Source: Amycolatopsis sp. 195334CR
Lineage (GTDB): Bacteria; Actinomycetota; Actinomycetes; Mycobacteriales; Pseudonocardiaceae
Direction: 5' to 3'
NCBI RefSeq assembly: GCF_017309385.1
Contig: NZ_JAFJMJ010000001.1
Location: 434,001 to 498,000, forward strand
DNA length: 64,000 bases
Below, one piece after another: positions 1 to 7,946 of the stretch. Made by a program: the position numbers and the translations under genes. The notes under the pieces were generated by a model. It saw only the letters and a list, made by a program, of their open reading frames with translations. It searched no databases and was not told the origin of the DNA. Position 1 is the stretch's first letter; every line of letters begins with the position of its first letter.

Positions 1-126
1 CACCAGCCGGGCCTGCTGGTCCGAGGCCGCCATCGTGCCGGTGTCGGGGCTGTCCACCAGGCTGGCGGTGATCGCCGCCAGCGTCACCAGCGCCGAGTCG
101 TCCGCGCGGATCCGAGTTGAGTTCAG
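1..126 (-). CDS. Partial hypothetical protein, start unresolved, runs off the window
   Basis: Reading the minus strand from about position 126 down to 1, one frame has G or C at the third position of almost every codon (it includes ADDSALVTLAAITASLVD), the mark of a real gene in this genome. No ATG, GTG or TTG occurs in this frame between an upstream stop near 186 and position 88. The first usable start is GTG at 87-85, or CTG at 126-124. An ATG at 132-130 lies one frame away. It follows the GAF-ANTAR gene in the same direction. Family not recognised; only about 40 residues are visible. Confidence 0.4.
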   Translation of the reverse strand, partial: MNSTRIRADDSALVTLAAITASLVDSPDTGTMAASDQQARLV

Positions 127-142
127 GCATGCTTCGCCCGTC

Positions 143-931
143 TCACTCGGCCAAATCGTCGAGCGCGATGCGGTGTTCTATGACGTCACGGGCGACCGCC
201 AGCACGGACCGCTGTCGGCCGAACGCGTGCCCGCGGAGTCGGGCCAGTGCCTCGTCGAGACCGATCCGCAGCCGCGCGGCCAGCATCCCGGTGGCGATGT
301 TGACGTCGTCGAACGAAGTCAACAGGCGCGGTTCGAAGTCCTCCCCGGCGCGTTCCGCCCGGTCGGCCTGCCGCAGCAGCACCGCCGCGATCAGGTCGGC
401 CGCCAGCACCGCGTCGGTCAGCTCCTCGTGCGCGAGCGCCCCCGCCCGGCGGCGCAGCAACTCGAAGGTCCCCATCTTGATCGCGCCGATCTGCAGCGGG
501 AAGGCGAACATCGCCCGCACCCCCGCGCTGAGCGCCTCCTCCGCGAAACCCGGCCACCGCACCTGCTCCACCCGCAGGTCCGGGACCAGGACCGGATCAC
601 CCCCGCGCAGGGACTCCACCCCGGGCCCCTCCCCCACGGTGTACTGCGTCTCCACCACGCCCGCCGCCCAGTCGTCGCTGGCGCCCAGGATCTCCTGCGC
701 CCGTTCCCCACGGGCCCACAGCGTCACCATCGCCGCGTCGACGCCGGCGAACTCCGCCACCACGCTCAAGCACAGCTCCTGCGCGCGGCCCCGGTCCTCG
801 GCCGACGGTGCGGCCCACGCGGCGATGGTGCGCCAGAGCCTCTCGCGCCTGCCCTCCACCCGCGTGATCCCTTCGCCGGCTGAGTGCGTCCCAGCTGGAA
901 CCTTCCGAGACGTCTGTCCCCACAAGGTCAT
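143..931 (-). CDS. GAF and ANTAR domain transcription antitermination regulator
   Basis: A 262-residue cytoplasmic regulator. Residues about 40-175 form a GAF-type sensor domain (VGEGPGVESL, FAFPLQIGAIKMGTFEL). The last 60 residues are an ANTAR domain (NIATGMLAARLRIGLDEALARL is typical of the three-helix RNA-binding fold). In this family ANTAR binds paired hairpins in nascent RNA and prevents termination; GAF senses a small molecule or partner. The ATG at 931 is preferred because upstream codons in the frame look non-coding. It is divergent from the GH43 gene, with a 113-bp shared upstream region. The target RNA is unknown. Confidence 0.8.
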   Translation of the reverse strand: MTLWGQTSRKVPAGTHSAGEGITRVEGRRERLWRTIAAWAAPSAEDRGRAQELCLSVVAEFAGVDAAMVTLWARGERAQEILGASDDWAAGVVETQYTVGEGPGVESLRGGDPVLVPDLRVEQVRWPGFAEEALSAGVRAMFAFPLQIGAIKMGTFELLRRRAGALAHEELTDAVLAADLIAAVLLRQADRAERAGEDFEPRLLTSFDDVNIATGMLAARLRIGLDEALARLRGHAFGRQRSVLAVARDVIEHRIALDDLAE

Positions 932-1044
932 ACCCACACCGGCCGATCGGAACCACGGACGAGTGGTCGGCTGGCGAACGGGTTTCCCGGCCTGGGCGGC
1001 GGTTACCCCTCGATCGTCGCGACGGCCGATTTCCGGGGGAGTCG

Positions 1045-2004
1045 ATGAGAACTGCTCAGCGCACCCGCGCCGCGGTGGTGGCGGTGGTGCTGGCGCTGGT
1101 GTGCGGCCATCCGCAGGCGGTCGCGGCGGGAACGACCCCGCAACGCCTGATCGACGCCGATTTCGCCGATCCCGACCTGCTGCGGACCGAGGAGGGCTAC
1201 TTCGCCTTCTCCACCAGCAGCACCACCGGAAAGGTCCCCTGGGCGAGCGCGCCCGCACCGGGCGGACCGTGGCAGGTGCGGGGTGACGCGCTCGCCCATC
1301 CGCCGGCCTGGGGCGCGGAAGGCAGCGGGTTCTGGGCACCGGACGTGACGCGCCGCGACGACGGCCGGTTCCTGCTGTACTTCTCCACCTCGACGAAGAA
1401 CGGCGGTCCGATGTGCATCGGCGTCGCGCTCGGGCCCGCGCCGAGCGGCCCGTTCACCCCGGTGGGCGAGCAACCGTTGATCTGCGTGGCCGAGGACAGC
1501 GGGGACATCGATCCGCAGACCTTTGTGGACAACGGCAAGCGGTACCTGCTGTACAAGAGCAACGGCGCGCCGGTGGGCGATCCCGCCGCGATCTGGGTGC
1601 AGGAGCTGACCCCGGACGGCCTCGCACCGACCGGGCCCCGCCGCGAGCTGCTGCGCGCGGATCTCCACCAGGAGAAGGGTGTGGTCGAAGCCCCGGTGGT
1701 GGTGCGGCGGCCGTCGAAGTACCTGCTCTTCTACGCCGCCGACACCTTCCAGAGCTCGGGCTACCACACGGCGCACGCCGCCGCCCCCGCACTGGCCGGC
1801 CCCTTCGTCAAGGCACCGACGCGGTTGCTGTCCACCGACGGACTCGGCGGGCAGGTGGACGGACCCGGCGGCGCGGACGTGCTGGAGGACCGGATCTACT
1901 TCCACGGCTGGCTCACCCCCGAGCACCGGACGCGCGGCCTGTTCTCCCTACCGCTGCGCTACCGGGACGACCTACCGGAACTCGGCACGGGAAGGGCGGA
2001 ATGA
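1045..2004 (+). CDS. Secreted glycoside hydrolase family 43 protein
   Basis: A 319-residue exported five-bladed beta-propeller glycosidase. Residues 1-28 are a Sec signal peptide ending near AVAAG. GH43 hallmarks are visible: the catalytic base Asp42 in ADPDLL, the pKa-modulating Asp156 in DIDPQTF, and the general acid Glu215 in VVEAP. Family members release arabinose or xylose from plant polysaccharides; the substrate cannot be told here. Length suits a single catalytic domain without a carbohydrate-binding module. It faces the next gene tail to tail, 17 nt apart. Confidence 0.87.
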   Translation: MRTAQRTRAAVVAVVLALVCGHPQAVAAGTTPQRLIDADFADPDLLRTEEGYFAFSTSSTTGKVPWASAPAPGGPWQVRGDALAHPPAWGAEGSGFWAPDVTRRDDGRFLLYFSTSTKNGGPMCIGVALGPAPSGPFTPVGEQPLICVAEDSGDIDPQTFVDNGKRYLLYKSNGAPVGDPAAIWVQELTPDGLAPTGPRRELLRADLHQEKGVVEAPVVVRRPSKYLLFYAADTFQSSGYHTAHAAAPALAGPFVKAPTRLLSTDGLGGQVDGPGGADVLEDRIYFHGWLTPEHRTRGLFSLPLRYRDDLPELGTGRAE

Positions 2005-2021
2005 GCCTCGCGGGCCGTGGA

Positions 2022-2798
2022 TCAGTCGGTGGTCCAGTCCATGTTTTCGATCCAGTGGTCGAGCAGGGCTTGGTCGCCGAGGACTTCCAGGGTGGTGGCT
2101 TCGGCTAGTGGCCGTCGCCTGCTCAGCACGAGCAGTAGTTCCTCGGCCGTGCCGCGCAGGGCGACGTCGGCCTTGGTGTGGGTGCGTTCGAGGACGATGG
2201 TGTCGGGTTCGCGGCGGGCTACCCATTCCCCGGGGGTGTCGGTGGTGTGGAAGTGCAGGGTCTGCCCGGTGCCCCGCATCGCGGCGGCGTAGTCCGGCTT
2301 GTTCTCCCAGTAGCCGTGTGAGGTCATCGTGTCCAGCCAGTCTTCGACGGCCGCGGCGGCGGGTTCGGGTGCCAGTTCGTACGGTCTGCCCAGTGCGGAG
2401 GCCGCGTCGGCGCGGTGCACGCAGATTTCGCCGAGCAGCCGCCGTGACCAGAACGGCACACCGGCTTCGGCGCCGGAGGGGTCCCAGACCGGGGTGTCGT
2501 CGTTGGCCGACTCGAACGCTTGTGCTGCTTCGGCGGCGCAGGCGTTGAGCCAGGCGCCCCATTGGGCGGGGTCTTCGGGGGCGGGGACGTAGCCGGCGAA
2601 GGCCTGGCTCGGTTCGGTCATCCGCCCGCCGACGAGCATGGCCACCATGCGCTGGGTCGAGCCCACGTGGTCGACCAGGTCGGCCAGTGTCCACTTCGGA
2701 CACGTCGGCACCGGGGCCGCCGGGTCCTGGCCGTCCACCCACCCGGCGAGCGTCCTGGTCTGGTCGGCGACGGTGGTCAGGAACGCTGAGGTGCTCAT
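2022..2798 (-). CDS. Maleylpyruvate isomerase family mycothiol-dependent enzyme
   Basis: A 258-residue protein of the DinB-like/TIGR03083 type. The N-terminal part is a four-helix metal-binding bundle (TLADLVDHVGSTQRMVAML, then GEICVHRADAASALG supplying a late histidine), followed by a C-terminal SCP2-like domain. Relatives use mycothiol, the actinobacterial thiol, for isomerisation or S-transfer; the actual substrate is unknown. ATG at 2798 is chosen because AAGGAGCAGGG lies just upstream. Cytoplasmic, no signal peptide. The neighbouring GH43 and inhibitor genes give no functional clue. Confidence 0.82.
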   Translation of the reverse strand: MSTSAFLTTVADQTRTLAGWVDGQDPAAPVPTCPKWTLADLVDHVGSTQRMVAMLVGGRMTEPSQAFAGYVPAPEDPAQWGAWLNACAAEAAQAFESANDDTPVWDPSGAEAGVPFWSRRLLGEICVHRADAASALGRPYELAPEPAAAAVEDWLDTMTSHGYWENKPDYAAAMRGTGQTLHFHTTDTPGEWVARREPDTIVLERTHTKADVALRGTAEELLLVLSRRRPLAEATTLEVLGDQALLDHWIENMDWTTD

Positions 2799-2836
2799 CT
2801 TTCCCTGCTCCTTGCTCACGAATGTCCGTCGTCGTC

Positions 2837-3232
2837 TCAGCCGCCGATCGACCAGTAGGTCACACCGAGATTGGGGATGGCGCTGCCGACATTGACGGTC
2901 CGGGAGTCTCCGCCGCAGCCGAAGGCGGTGTAGACCTTCTGGACCTTTCCCGTGCGGTTGTAGACGGACAGCGCGCCTCGTACTCCAGCCAGCGTCGGGA
3001 TCGGGGCGTCGGTGCAGGAGCCGGGCGGCGTCGAGGGGAAGTGCCGCCAGCCGGGGACGGTGCCGCCGTTCGTGGCCGCGAACACGCAGATGCGGTTGGC
3101 CGGGCAGTCGGCGAAGCTGGCCGGTTCGACGGAAGCTGCCGCCGGTGCGGCGAACCCCAGTGCCAGCGCGACGCTCGCCGCACCGGCCGCTGCTGAGAAC
3201 GTTCTCTTCTTCGCTGCTTTCGACACGCGCAT
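2837..3232 (-). CDS. Small secreted peptidase inhibitor (I36-like)
   Basis: A 131-residue exported protein with a clear signal peptide (residues 1-33, MRVSKAAKKR then an Ala/Leu stretch ending AAAS). The mature part has four cysteines (in FADCPANRICVF, GSCTD and FGCGG), resembling the beta/gamma-crystallin-like I36 metalloprotease inhibitor family (SMPI-type). The start at 3232 is supported by GAGGGA 7 nt upstream; a longer frame to 3292 has no such site. It is transcribed in the same direction as the AfsR-like gene, 89 nt downstream of it. The inhibitor role is inferred. Confidence 0.65.
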   Translation of the reverse strand: MRVSKAAKKRTFSAAAGAASVALALGFAAPAAASVEPASFADCPANRICVFAATNGGTVPGWRHFPSTPPGSCTDAPIPTLAGVRGALSVYNRTGKVQKVYTAFGCGGDSRTVNVGSAIPNLGVTYWSIGG

Positions 3233-3321
3233 TTCGAACTCCCTCGGTGGTTGGACTCGGTGTGCGCAGAGGGTGCTCCACCGGTCCTGCACCGAGCTTG
3301 CACCAGGCTGGAATCCGCAGG

Positions 3322-6057
3322 TCAGCGACGGCCAGGAGCATCGTCGAGCCGGGTCAGCAGCGCTTCGGCTTCCCGGACCCGTTGCTGTGCCTGGTAAAGC
3401 GCGGCGGCGAGCCGCCAGTGGTGGCGGGCCGAGTCGTGGTCGCCGAGACCGTGGTGGAGGTGGCCCACGTGTTCGTGTGTGTTGGCTTCCCGGACCGCGT
3501 CGCCCGCTTCCCGGTGCAGTGCGAGGGCTTCGCGGTAGTGCTCGAGCGCCAGTCGCGGGTGGCCGGCTTCGGTTTCGATGAAGGCCAGGCTGTCGTGCGT
3601 GGTGGCCGCGCCCTCGATCTCATCGGTGCCCTGGTACCGCGCGAGGGCGGCCAGGCAGTGTTCGCGGGCCCGGTCGTGGTCGCCGATCTTGGCGTAGTAC
3701 CAGCCCACGGTGTTCCCGGCGTCGGCGATCCAGACGGGGTTGCCCAGCAGTTCCTCCAGCCGCAGCGCGCTGCGGGCGTGGTCGAGCGCTTCGGTCAGCA
3801 AGCCGCGGGTGCTGCAGGCCCAGGCGAGCGCCGAGTGGGCGCGGGACTGGCCGGTCCGGTCTTCGCTCGCCTGCGCGATCGCCAGTGACAGCCGCAGGTG
3901 GTGCGCGGCCTCGTCGTGCAGGCCGAGATCGGCGTAGGCGGTCCCGGTGAGCCGGTGCACGGTGGCACGGAGGTCCGGCTCGGGAAGTTGTTCGGCACTG
4001 GCCACAGCGGTGCGCCAGGTCCGGAGGTCCTCGTGGCGGTGCGCCCGCCGGGCGTGGAAGGTCTCCAGTGACCAGGCCAGCTCCCACACCGGCCGGTGCC
4101 AGTGGCGGGCCGCGGCGATCTGCTGCGCGGCCAGCAGGCAGCCGTGCTCATCGTCGAACCAGCTCATCGCCGCCGCGGGGCTGGGGAACTCGGGGAGCCC
4201 GTTCGCGGTCGTGCGCTCCGCGTTCACCTCCGGTCGGTGTGGGTTGAGCACGCGGTCGGCGGCGTAGGCCGAAGCGGTGTAGAAGTCGATCACCCGGCGC
4301 AGGGCCGCTTCGACCTCCGGCGGTGCGAGCTCGTCCGCGGTGCTGATCGCGTACTGCCGGAGCAGGTCGTGCATGGTGAAACGCCCGGAGGCGTCCTGGG
4401 TGAGCAGGGAGGCGTGTTCGAGCACGTCGAGTTCCCGGCGTGCTTCCGCGACGGGCGTACCGGCCAGCGCGGCCGCGGCGGGCACGCTGATGTCCGGTCC
4501 CGGAGCCAAGCCCAGCAAGGCGAACAACGTCGTCTGCCGCACCGTGAGCCGCTTGCGCGACCAGGACAGCGCGGCAGGCAGGCTCGCTGTCGGATCGGGG
4601 GAATCCAACGCGCCGAGACCGGCTTCGCGCAGTTCCGCCGCCGACGCGGCCACGTCCGCGTCCGGCCGGGTGCGGAGCTGACCGGCCACGATGCCCAGCG
4701 CCAGCGGGAAACCACCGCACAGGCGGGCGATCTCGCGCACGGCCTCGGGAGCACCGGTGACCAGGGCCGCGCCGAGTCGCGTGCGCAGCACCGTGCCCGC
4801 GTCGTCATCGGAAAGGACACCGAGCCGCACGTGGTCCGCCTCGTGCTCGACCACGAGGCCCTGGAGCCGGTCCCGGCTGGTGATCAGGGTCGTACCGCCG
4901 TGCTCGCCGGGGAGCAGGTGGGTGAGCTGGGCGCTGTCGGCCGCGTTGTCCAGCAGCACCAGCAACTGCTTGTCGCGCACCAGACTGCGGAACAAGGCGG
5001 CCTGCGCGTGTTCGTCCGGTGGCACCGCGTCGGTCGAAACCCCCAGTGCGCCGAGGAAACCGCGCAACGCGGCCCCGGGCGCCATCGGTGCTTCGTCCGG
5101 GCTGAACCCCCGCAGGTCCACGTACAACTGGCCGTCGGGGAACCGGTCGAGGTGGCGGTGCGCCCAGTGCAGCGCCAGCCAGGTCTTGCCGATGCCGCCC
5201 GGACCGGCGATGACCACGGCGGGGGCGCCGGACGCGGCGTCCAGCCGGTCCAGCTCCGGCCCGCGACCCGCGAAGTGACGCGGTGGTGCGGGAAGTTGCC
5301 GCGGCACCGGGACCCGCTGACGCGTCGGTGGCGTCTCCGGTGTTCCGTGCAGCAGTGCCCGGTGTGCTTGCCGCACCGCGGCGCCCGGCTCGATGCCCAG
5401 TTCCTCGACCAGCCGGCGCCGGAAGTCCTGGTAGTGCGCCAGCGCCTCGGCCACCTGACCGCTCTGGTGCAGCGCACGCAGGTACTGGCCGTTGGTGCGC
5501 TCGTCCAGCGGGGCCGCCGCGACGCGTTCGGCCAGGGAGAGCACGAGTTCGTGACCACGGCCCACGGCCAGCAGCGCGTCGGCCAGTTCCTGCTCGGCGA
5601 GCGCGTGTTCCCGGTGCAGGCGGTCGCGTTCCTCTTCGGCCCAGCCACCGGCCAATCCGCCCAGCGCGTCACCACGCCACAGCGCGAGGGCTTCCCGGAG
5701 CACCGGCACCGCCGCGTCCGGCGCGACCCCACCGGCGCGAGCGACGAGAGCGCGGAACCGGTGCAGGTCGATCGCGTCGGCGGGCAGTTCGAGCACATAA
5801 CCGCCGGATCGGTGCGCGATGTCGGAACCACCGTGCCGCAACACCCGGCGCAACCGCGACACGTAGCTCTGCAGGTTTCCCCTGGCTCGCAGCGGCGGCT
5901 CGTCACCCCACACGCGGCCGAGGAGCCGCTCGATCGGCACCACCCGTCCGGCGTCCAGCGCCAGCGCGGCGAGCACGCACCGCTGACGCGCCGAACCCGT
6001 GTCGATCGGGACCCCGCCGGACAGCAGCGCCACGGTCCCCAGCAGGCTCAGCTCCAC
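3322..6057 (-). CDS. AfsR/SARP family transcriptional regulator with NB-ARC and TPR domains
   Basis: A 911-residue regulator. Domains in order: OmpR-like winged helix (about 1-95, MELSLLGTVA), bacterial transcriptional activation domain BTAD (about 97-240), NB-ARC STAND ATPase with P-loop GPGGIGKT at 285-292, Walker B LLVLLDN and sensor TSRDR, then TPR repeats to the C terminus. This is the AfsR architecture. Members bind direct heptameric repeats and activate secondary-metabolite or developmental genes. The GTG at 6057 is preferred because AGGGGG lies just upstream and MELSLLGT is the canonical SARP start. It begins 14 nt after the SpoIIE phosphatase gene, so the two are probably co-transcribed. 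The target is unknown; no antibiotic cluster is visible in the window. Confidence 0.88.
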   Translation of the reverse strand: MELSLLGTVALLSGGVPIDTGSARQRCVLAALALDAGRVVPIERLLGRVWGDEPPLRARGNLQSYVSRLRRVLRHGGSDIAHRSGGYVLELPADAIDLHRFRALVARAGGVAPDAAVPVLREALALWRGDALGGLAGGWAEEERDRLHREHALAEQELADALLAVGRGHELVLSLAERVAAAPLDERTNGQYLRALHQSGQVAEALAHYQDFRRRLVEELGIEPGAAVRQAHRALLHGTPETPPTRQRVPVPRQLPAPPRHFAGRGPELDRLDAASGAPAVVIAGPGGIGKTWLALHWAHRHLDRFPDGQLYVDLRGFSPDEAPMAPGAALRGFLGALGVSTDAVPPDEHAQAALFRSLVRDKQLLVLLDNAADSAQLTHLLPGEHGGTTLITSRDRLQGLVVEHEADHVRLGVLSDDDAGTVLRTRLGAALVTGAPEAVREIARLCGGFPLALGIVAGQLRTRPDADVAASAAELREAGLGALDSPDPTASLPAALSWSRKRLTVRQTTLFALLGLAPGPDISVPAAAALAGTPVAEARRELDVLEHASLLTQDASGRFTMHDLLRQYAISTADELAPPEVEAALRRVIDFYTASAYAADRVLNPHRPEVNAERTTANGLPEFPSPAAAMSWFDDEHGCLLAAQQIAAARHWHRPVWELAWSLETFHARRAHRHEDLRTWRTAVASAEQLPEPDLRATVHRLTGTAYADLGLHDEAAHHLRLSLAIAQASEDRTGQSRAHSALAWACSTRGLLTEALDHARSALRLEELLGNPVWIADAGNTVGWYYAKIGDHDRAREHCLAALARYQGTDEIEGAATTHDSLAFIETEAGHPRLALEHYREALALHREAGDAVREANTHEHVGHLHHGLGDHDSARHHWRLAAALYQAQQRVREAEALLTRLDDAPGRR

Positions 6058-6071
6058 GACACCCCCTGTGG

Positions 6072-7268
6072 CTAGGGAACGGCCGGTCCAGCGAGCCCGG
6101 TGCCGGGTTGTGCGGTGGGGCCGAACCAGTCCAGGCACACCACCATGGCGTCGTCTTCGGCGTGGGCGCCGTGGCGCCGGGTGGACAGTTCCTTGAGCAC
6201 GGCGCCCGGCACGTGCGCGGCGGGCAGCTCGGCGGTGGCCAGCACCGCGTCGGTCAGTTCGGCGTCGCCGTAGAGCTGGCCCTGCGGGCCCATGGCGTTG
6301 TAGACCCCGTCGCTGACGAACACGAACCGATCCCCCGCCAAGGCGTGGAACCGTTCGACCTCGTAGACGGTGTCCTCGAACGCTCCCAGCGGGAGCTGCT
6401 CGTCGAAGTGGATGCGCTCGACCTTGCCGTCACGCAACCGCCACAGCCGGGGTGAGCCCGCGTCGAGCGCGTCGACGGCGCCGGTGGCGAGGTCGAATTC
6501 CAGCAACAGCGCGGCCACATGCTCGCGGCCGCGGTAGTGCGCGTAGATGGCCTGGTCGGCGAGTTCGGCCTGGGCGTCCAGGCCCACACCGGCGCGCCGG
6601 GCGTTGCGCAGCGCGTTGACCGCCAGGTTGGTCAGCAGCGCGGCTTCGCTGCCCTCGCCCATGCCGTTGATCAGCGTCACGGCGAGTTTGTGCGCTGAGG
6701 CCGACCAGTCGAAGCAGTCGCCGTAGATGGCGTACGCGGGTTCGAGCTGACCGCCGAGGGCGAACTCCGCGCGGGAACAGGCCCGGCCTGGCAGGAGCTG
6801 CCACTGCATTTCCGCGGCCAGGGTGAGCCGGGAGGACCGGCGGGCCTGGATGTAGAGGTCGGTGTCGCGGTCGGCGACAAAGAGTTCGTGCGCCAGCGTT
6901 TCGGCGAACCGGCCGAGTTCGGCCCACACCGGCGGTTCGGGTTCGGCGGGCAGCGTGACGGCCAGCACGCCGAGCCGGTCCCCGCGAACGGTGACCGGCA
7001 GGTACCCGGTGACCGCGGAACCGTCGGGCTCGAAGGTGGCGGTCTGGGCGACGAACGCCGCGCCGGGCACGCTGCCCTCCACCGGCATCGGCTCGGTCGT
7101 GTACGGCAGGGTGCTCACCTGGCACAGCTCGGTCAGCGAGTAGTCGGCCATCAGCAGTTCGACCGCCTGGGCGCCGAAGTGCTCGCGCAAGGCCGCCCGC
7201 AGTGCCGACGGCAGTTCGTGCGGCGGTACATCGCGCAGCCTGCGCTCGACCGCCAAGGATCTGTCCAC
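6072..7268 (-). CDS. GAF-SpoIIE type serine/threonine phosphatase
   Basis: A 398-residue protein: a GAF-like sensor in residues about 1-145 (GAAFVAQTATFEPDGSAV), a short linker helix (LTLAAEMQWQLLPG), then a PP2C SpoIIE/RsbU domain to about 385. Metal-binding acidic residues are weaker than usual: the first motif reads GDCFDWSA rather than GGDWYD, and the later ones read FVSDGVYNAMG and EDDAMVV. Family members dephosphorylate anti-sigma antagonists. GTG at 7268 has GGAGGA 5 nt upstream. It is cotranscribed with the AfsR-like gene and divergent from the MarR gene. Confidence 0.82.
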   Translation of the reverse strand: MDRSLAVERRLRDVPPHELPSALRAALREHFGAQAVELLMADYSLTELCQVSTLPYTTEPMPVEGSVPGAAFVAQTATFEPDGSAVTGYLPVTVRGDRLGVLAVTLPAEPEPPVWAELGRFAETLAHELFVADRDTDLYIQARRSSRLTLAAEMQWQLLPGRACSRAEFALGGQLEPAYAIYGDCFDWSASAHKLAVTLINGMGEGSEAALLTNLAVNALRNARRAGVGLDAQAELADQAIYAHYRGREHVAALLLEFDLATGAVDALDAGSPRLWRLRDGKVERIHFDEQLPLGAFEDTVYEVERFHALAGDRFVFVSDGVYNAMGPQGQLYGDAELTDAVLATAELPAAHVPGAVLKELSTRRHGAHAEDDAMVVCLDWFGPTAQPGTGLAGPAVP

Positions 7269-7348
7269 TGCGTCCTCCTGCTCGACCTGTGCCGCACCGG
7301 TGCCGACCGCGTTACCGCATCAGTCCAGGCCCCGGTGTACCACCAGCC

Positions 7349-7361
7349 GAGCTGACAGCTC
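7349..7361. promoter_or_regulatory. 13-bp palindrome between phosphatase and marR genes
   Basis: GAGCTGACAGCTC is a perfect palindrome around a central A, in the 98-bp divergent intergenic region and 5 nt before the proposed marR start. It could be an operator for MarR autoregulation. Its sequence differs from the palindrome at 7879-7902, so one protein may not bind both. Confidence 0.35.
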
Positions 7362-7366
7362 AGCAT

Positions 7367-7849
7367 ATGAATGCGACAGTGGACACCGTGAACCGGTCTC
7401 GCGAGCAGCTCAGCACTGATGCGGCCGCCGCGGTGACCGACCTGGCCGAACTGCTGGAAATCATGTTCGAGCAGGCGGCGGAAGCCTCCGCCAGGCCGTT
7501 GTCGACCTCCCAGCTGCGCGCCGTGGTCGCGCTGGACCGGCACGACGGGCTCAACCTGCGGGCGCTGGCCGAACTGCTCGGCTCGACCCCGCCGCTGGTG
7601 AGCAGGCTGTGCGACCGGTTGCAGGCGGTCGGTTTCCTCGAACGCCTGCCCAGTTCCCGCAGCCGCCGCGAGCTGACCCTGCGGCTCAGCGAACGGGGTC
7701 GCGCCTACCTGCGGGACCTGCGGGCCCGTCGCCGCGAGAGCGTGCAGTCGGTGCTGGCGAAGATGAGCCCGGACGCCCGCGCCGCGCTCGACACCGGCCT
7801 GCGTGGTTTTCACGCCGCCGCGGCCGAATCGGCTGGTCCGCGCACCTGA
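7367..7849 (+). CDS. MarR family transcriptional regulator
   Basis: A 160-residue winged-helix repressor-type protein. The helix-turn-helix is at about 60-100 (LNLRALAELLGSTPPLVSRLCDRLQ), followed by the wing (SSRSRRELTLRLSERGRAYL) and dimerisation helices. The start is ambiguous: ATG at 7367 has no ribosome site, and GTG at 7388 is possible with a weak one. It lies 97 bp upstream of the rsbR-like gene in the same direction, with a palindrome over that gene's -10 box. It may therefore regulate the stressosome operon, possibly sensing a ligand. The target is inferred. Confidence 0.83.
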   Translation: MNATVDTVNRSREQLSTDAAAAVTDLAELLEIMFEQAAEASARPLSTSQLRAVVALDRHDGLNLRALAELLGSTPPLVSRLCDRLQAVGFLERLPSSRSRRELTLRLSERGRAYLRDLRARRRESVQSVLAKMSPDARAALDTGLRGFHAAAAESAGPRT

Positions 7850-7863
7850 CCCCACCCCCGGCA

Positions 7864-7902
7864 TTGCCCGGCCGAGTTCACTGTTGTTATATGACAACAG
7901 TG
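7864..7902 (+). promoter_or_regulatory. Promoter and palindromic operator of the rsbRST-like operon
   Basis: TTGCCC (7864-7869), a 17-bp spacer and TTATAT (7887-7892) form a sigma-A-like promoter. A 9-bp perfect inverted repeat, CACTGTTGT and ACAACAGTG (7879-7887 and 7894-7902), flanks the 6-bp TATATG and covers the -10. A 24-bp AT-rich palindrome is typical of MarR operators, and the adjacent marR gene is the obvious candidate repressor. It lies 44 bp before the rsbR-like start. Confidence 0.6.
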
Positions 7903-7946
7903 GGCCTCGGTTCGGCAAGGCCCCCGACTTCACCTGGAGGGACCCG

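Noticed and set aside
3322..6057. Secondary-metabolite cluster-situated regulator
   Set aside because: No PKS, NRPS or other biosynthetic core gene is in the window, so the SARP gene is treated as a general regulator.
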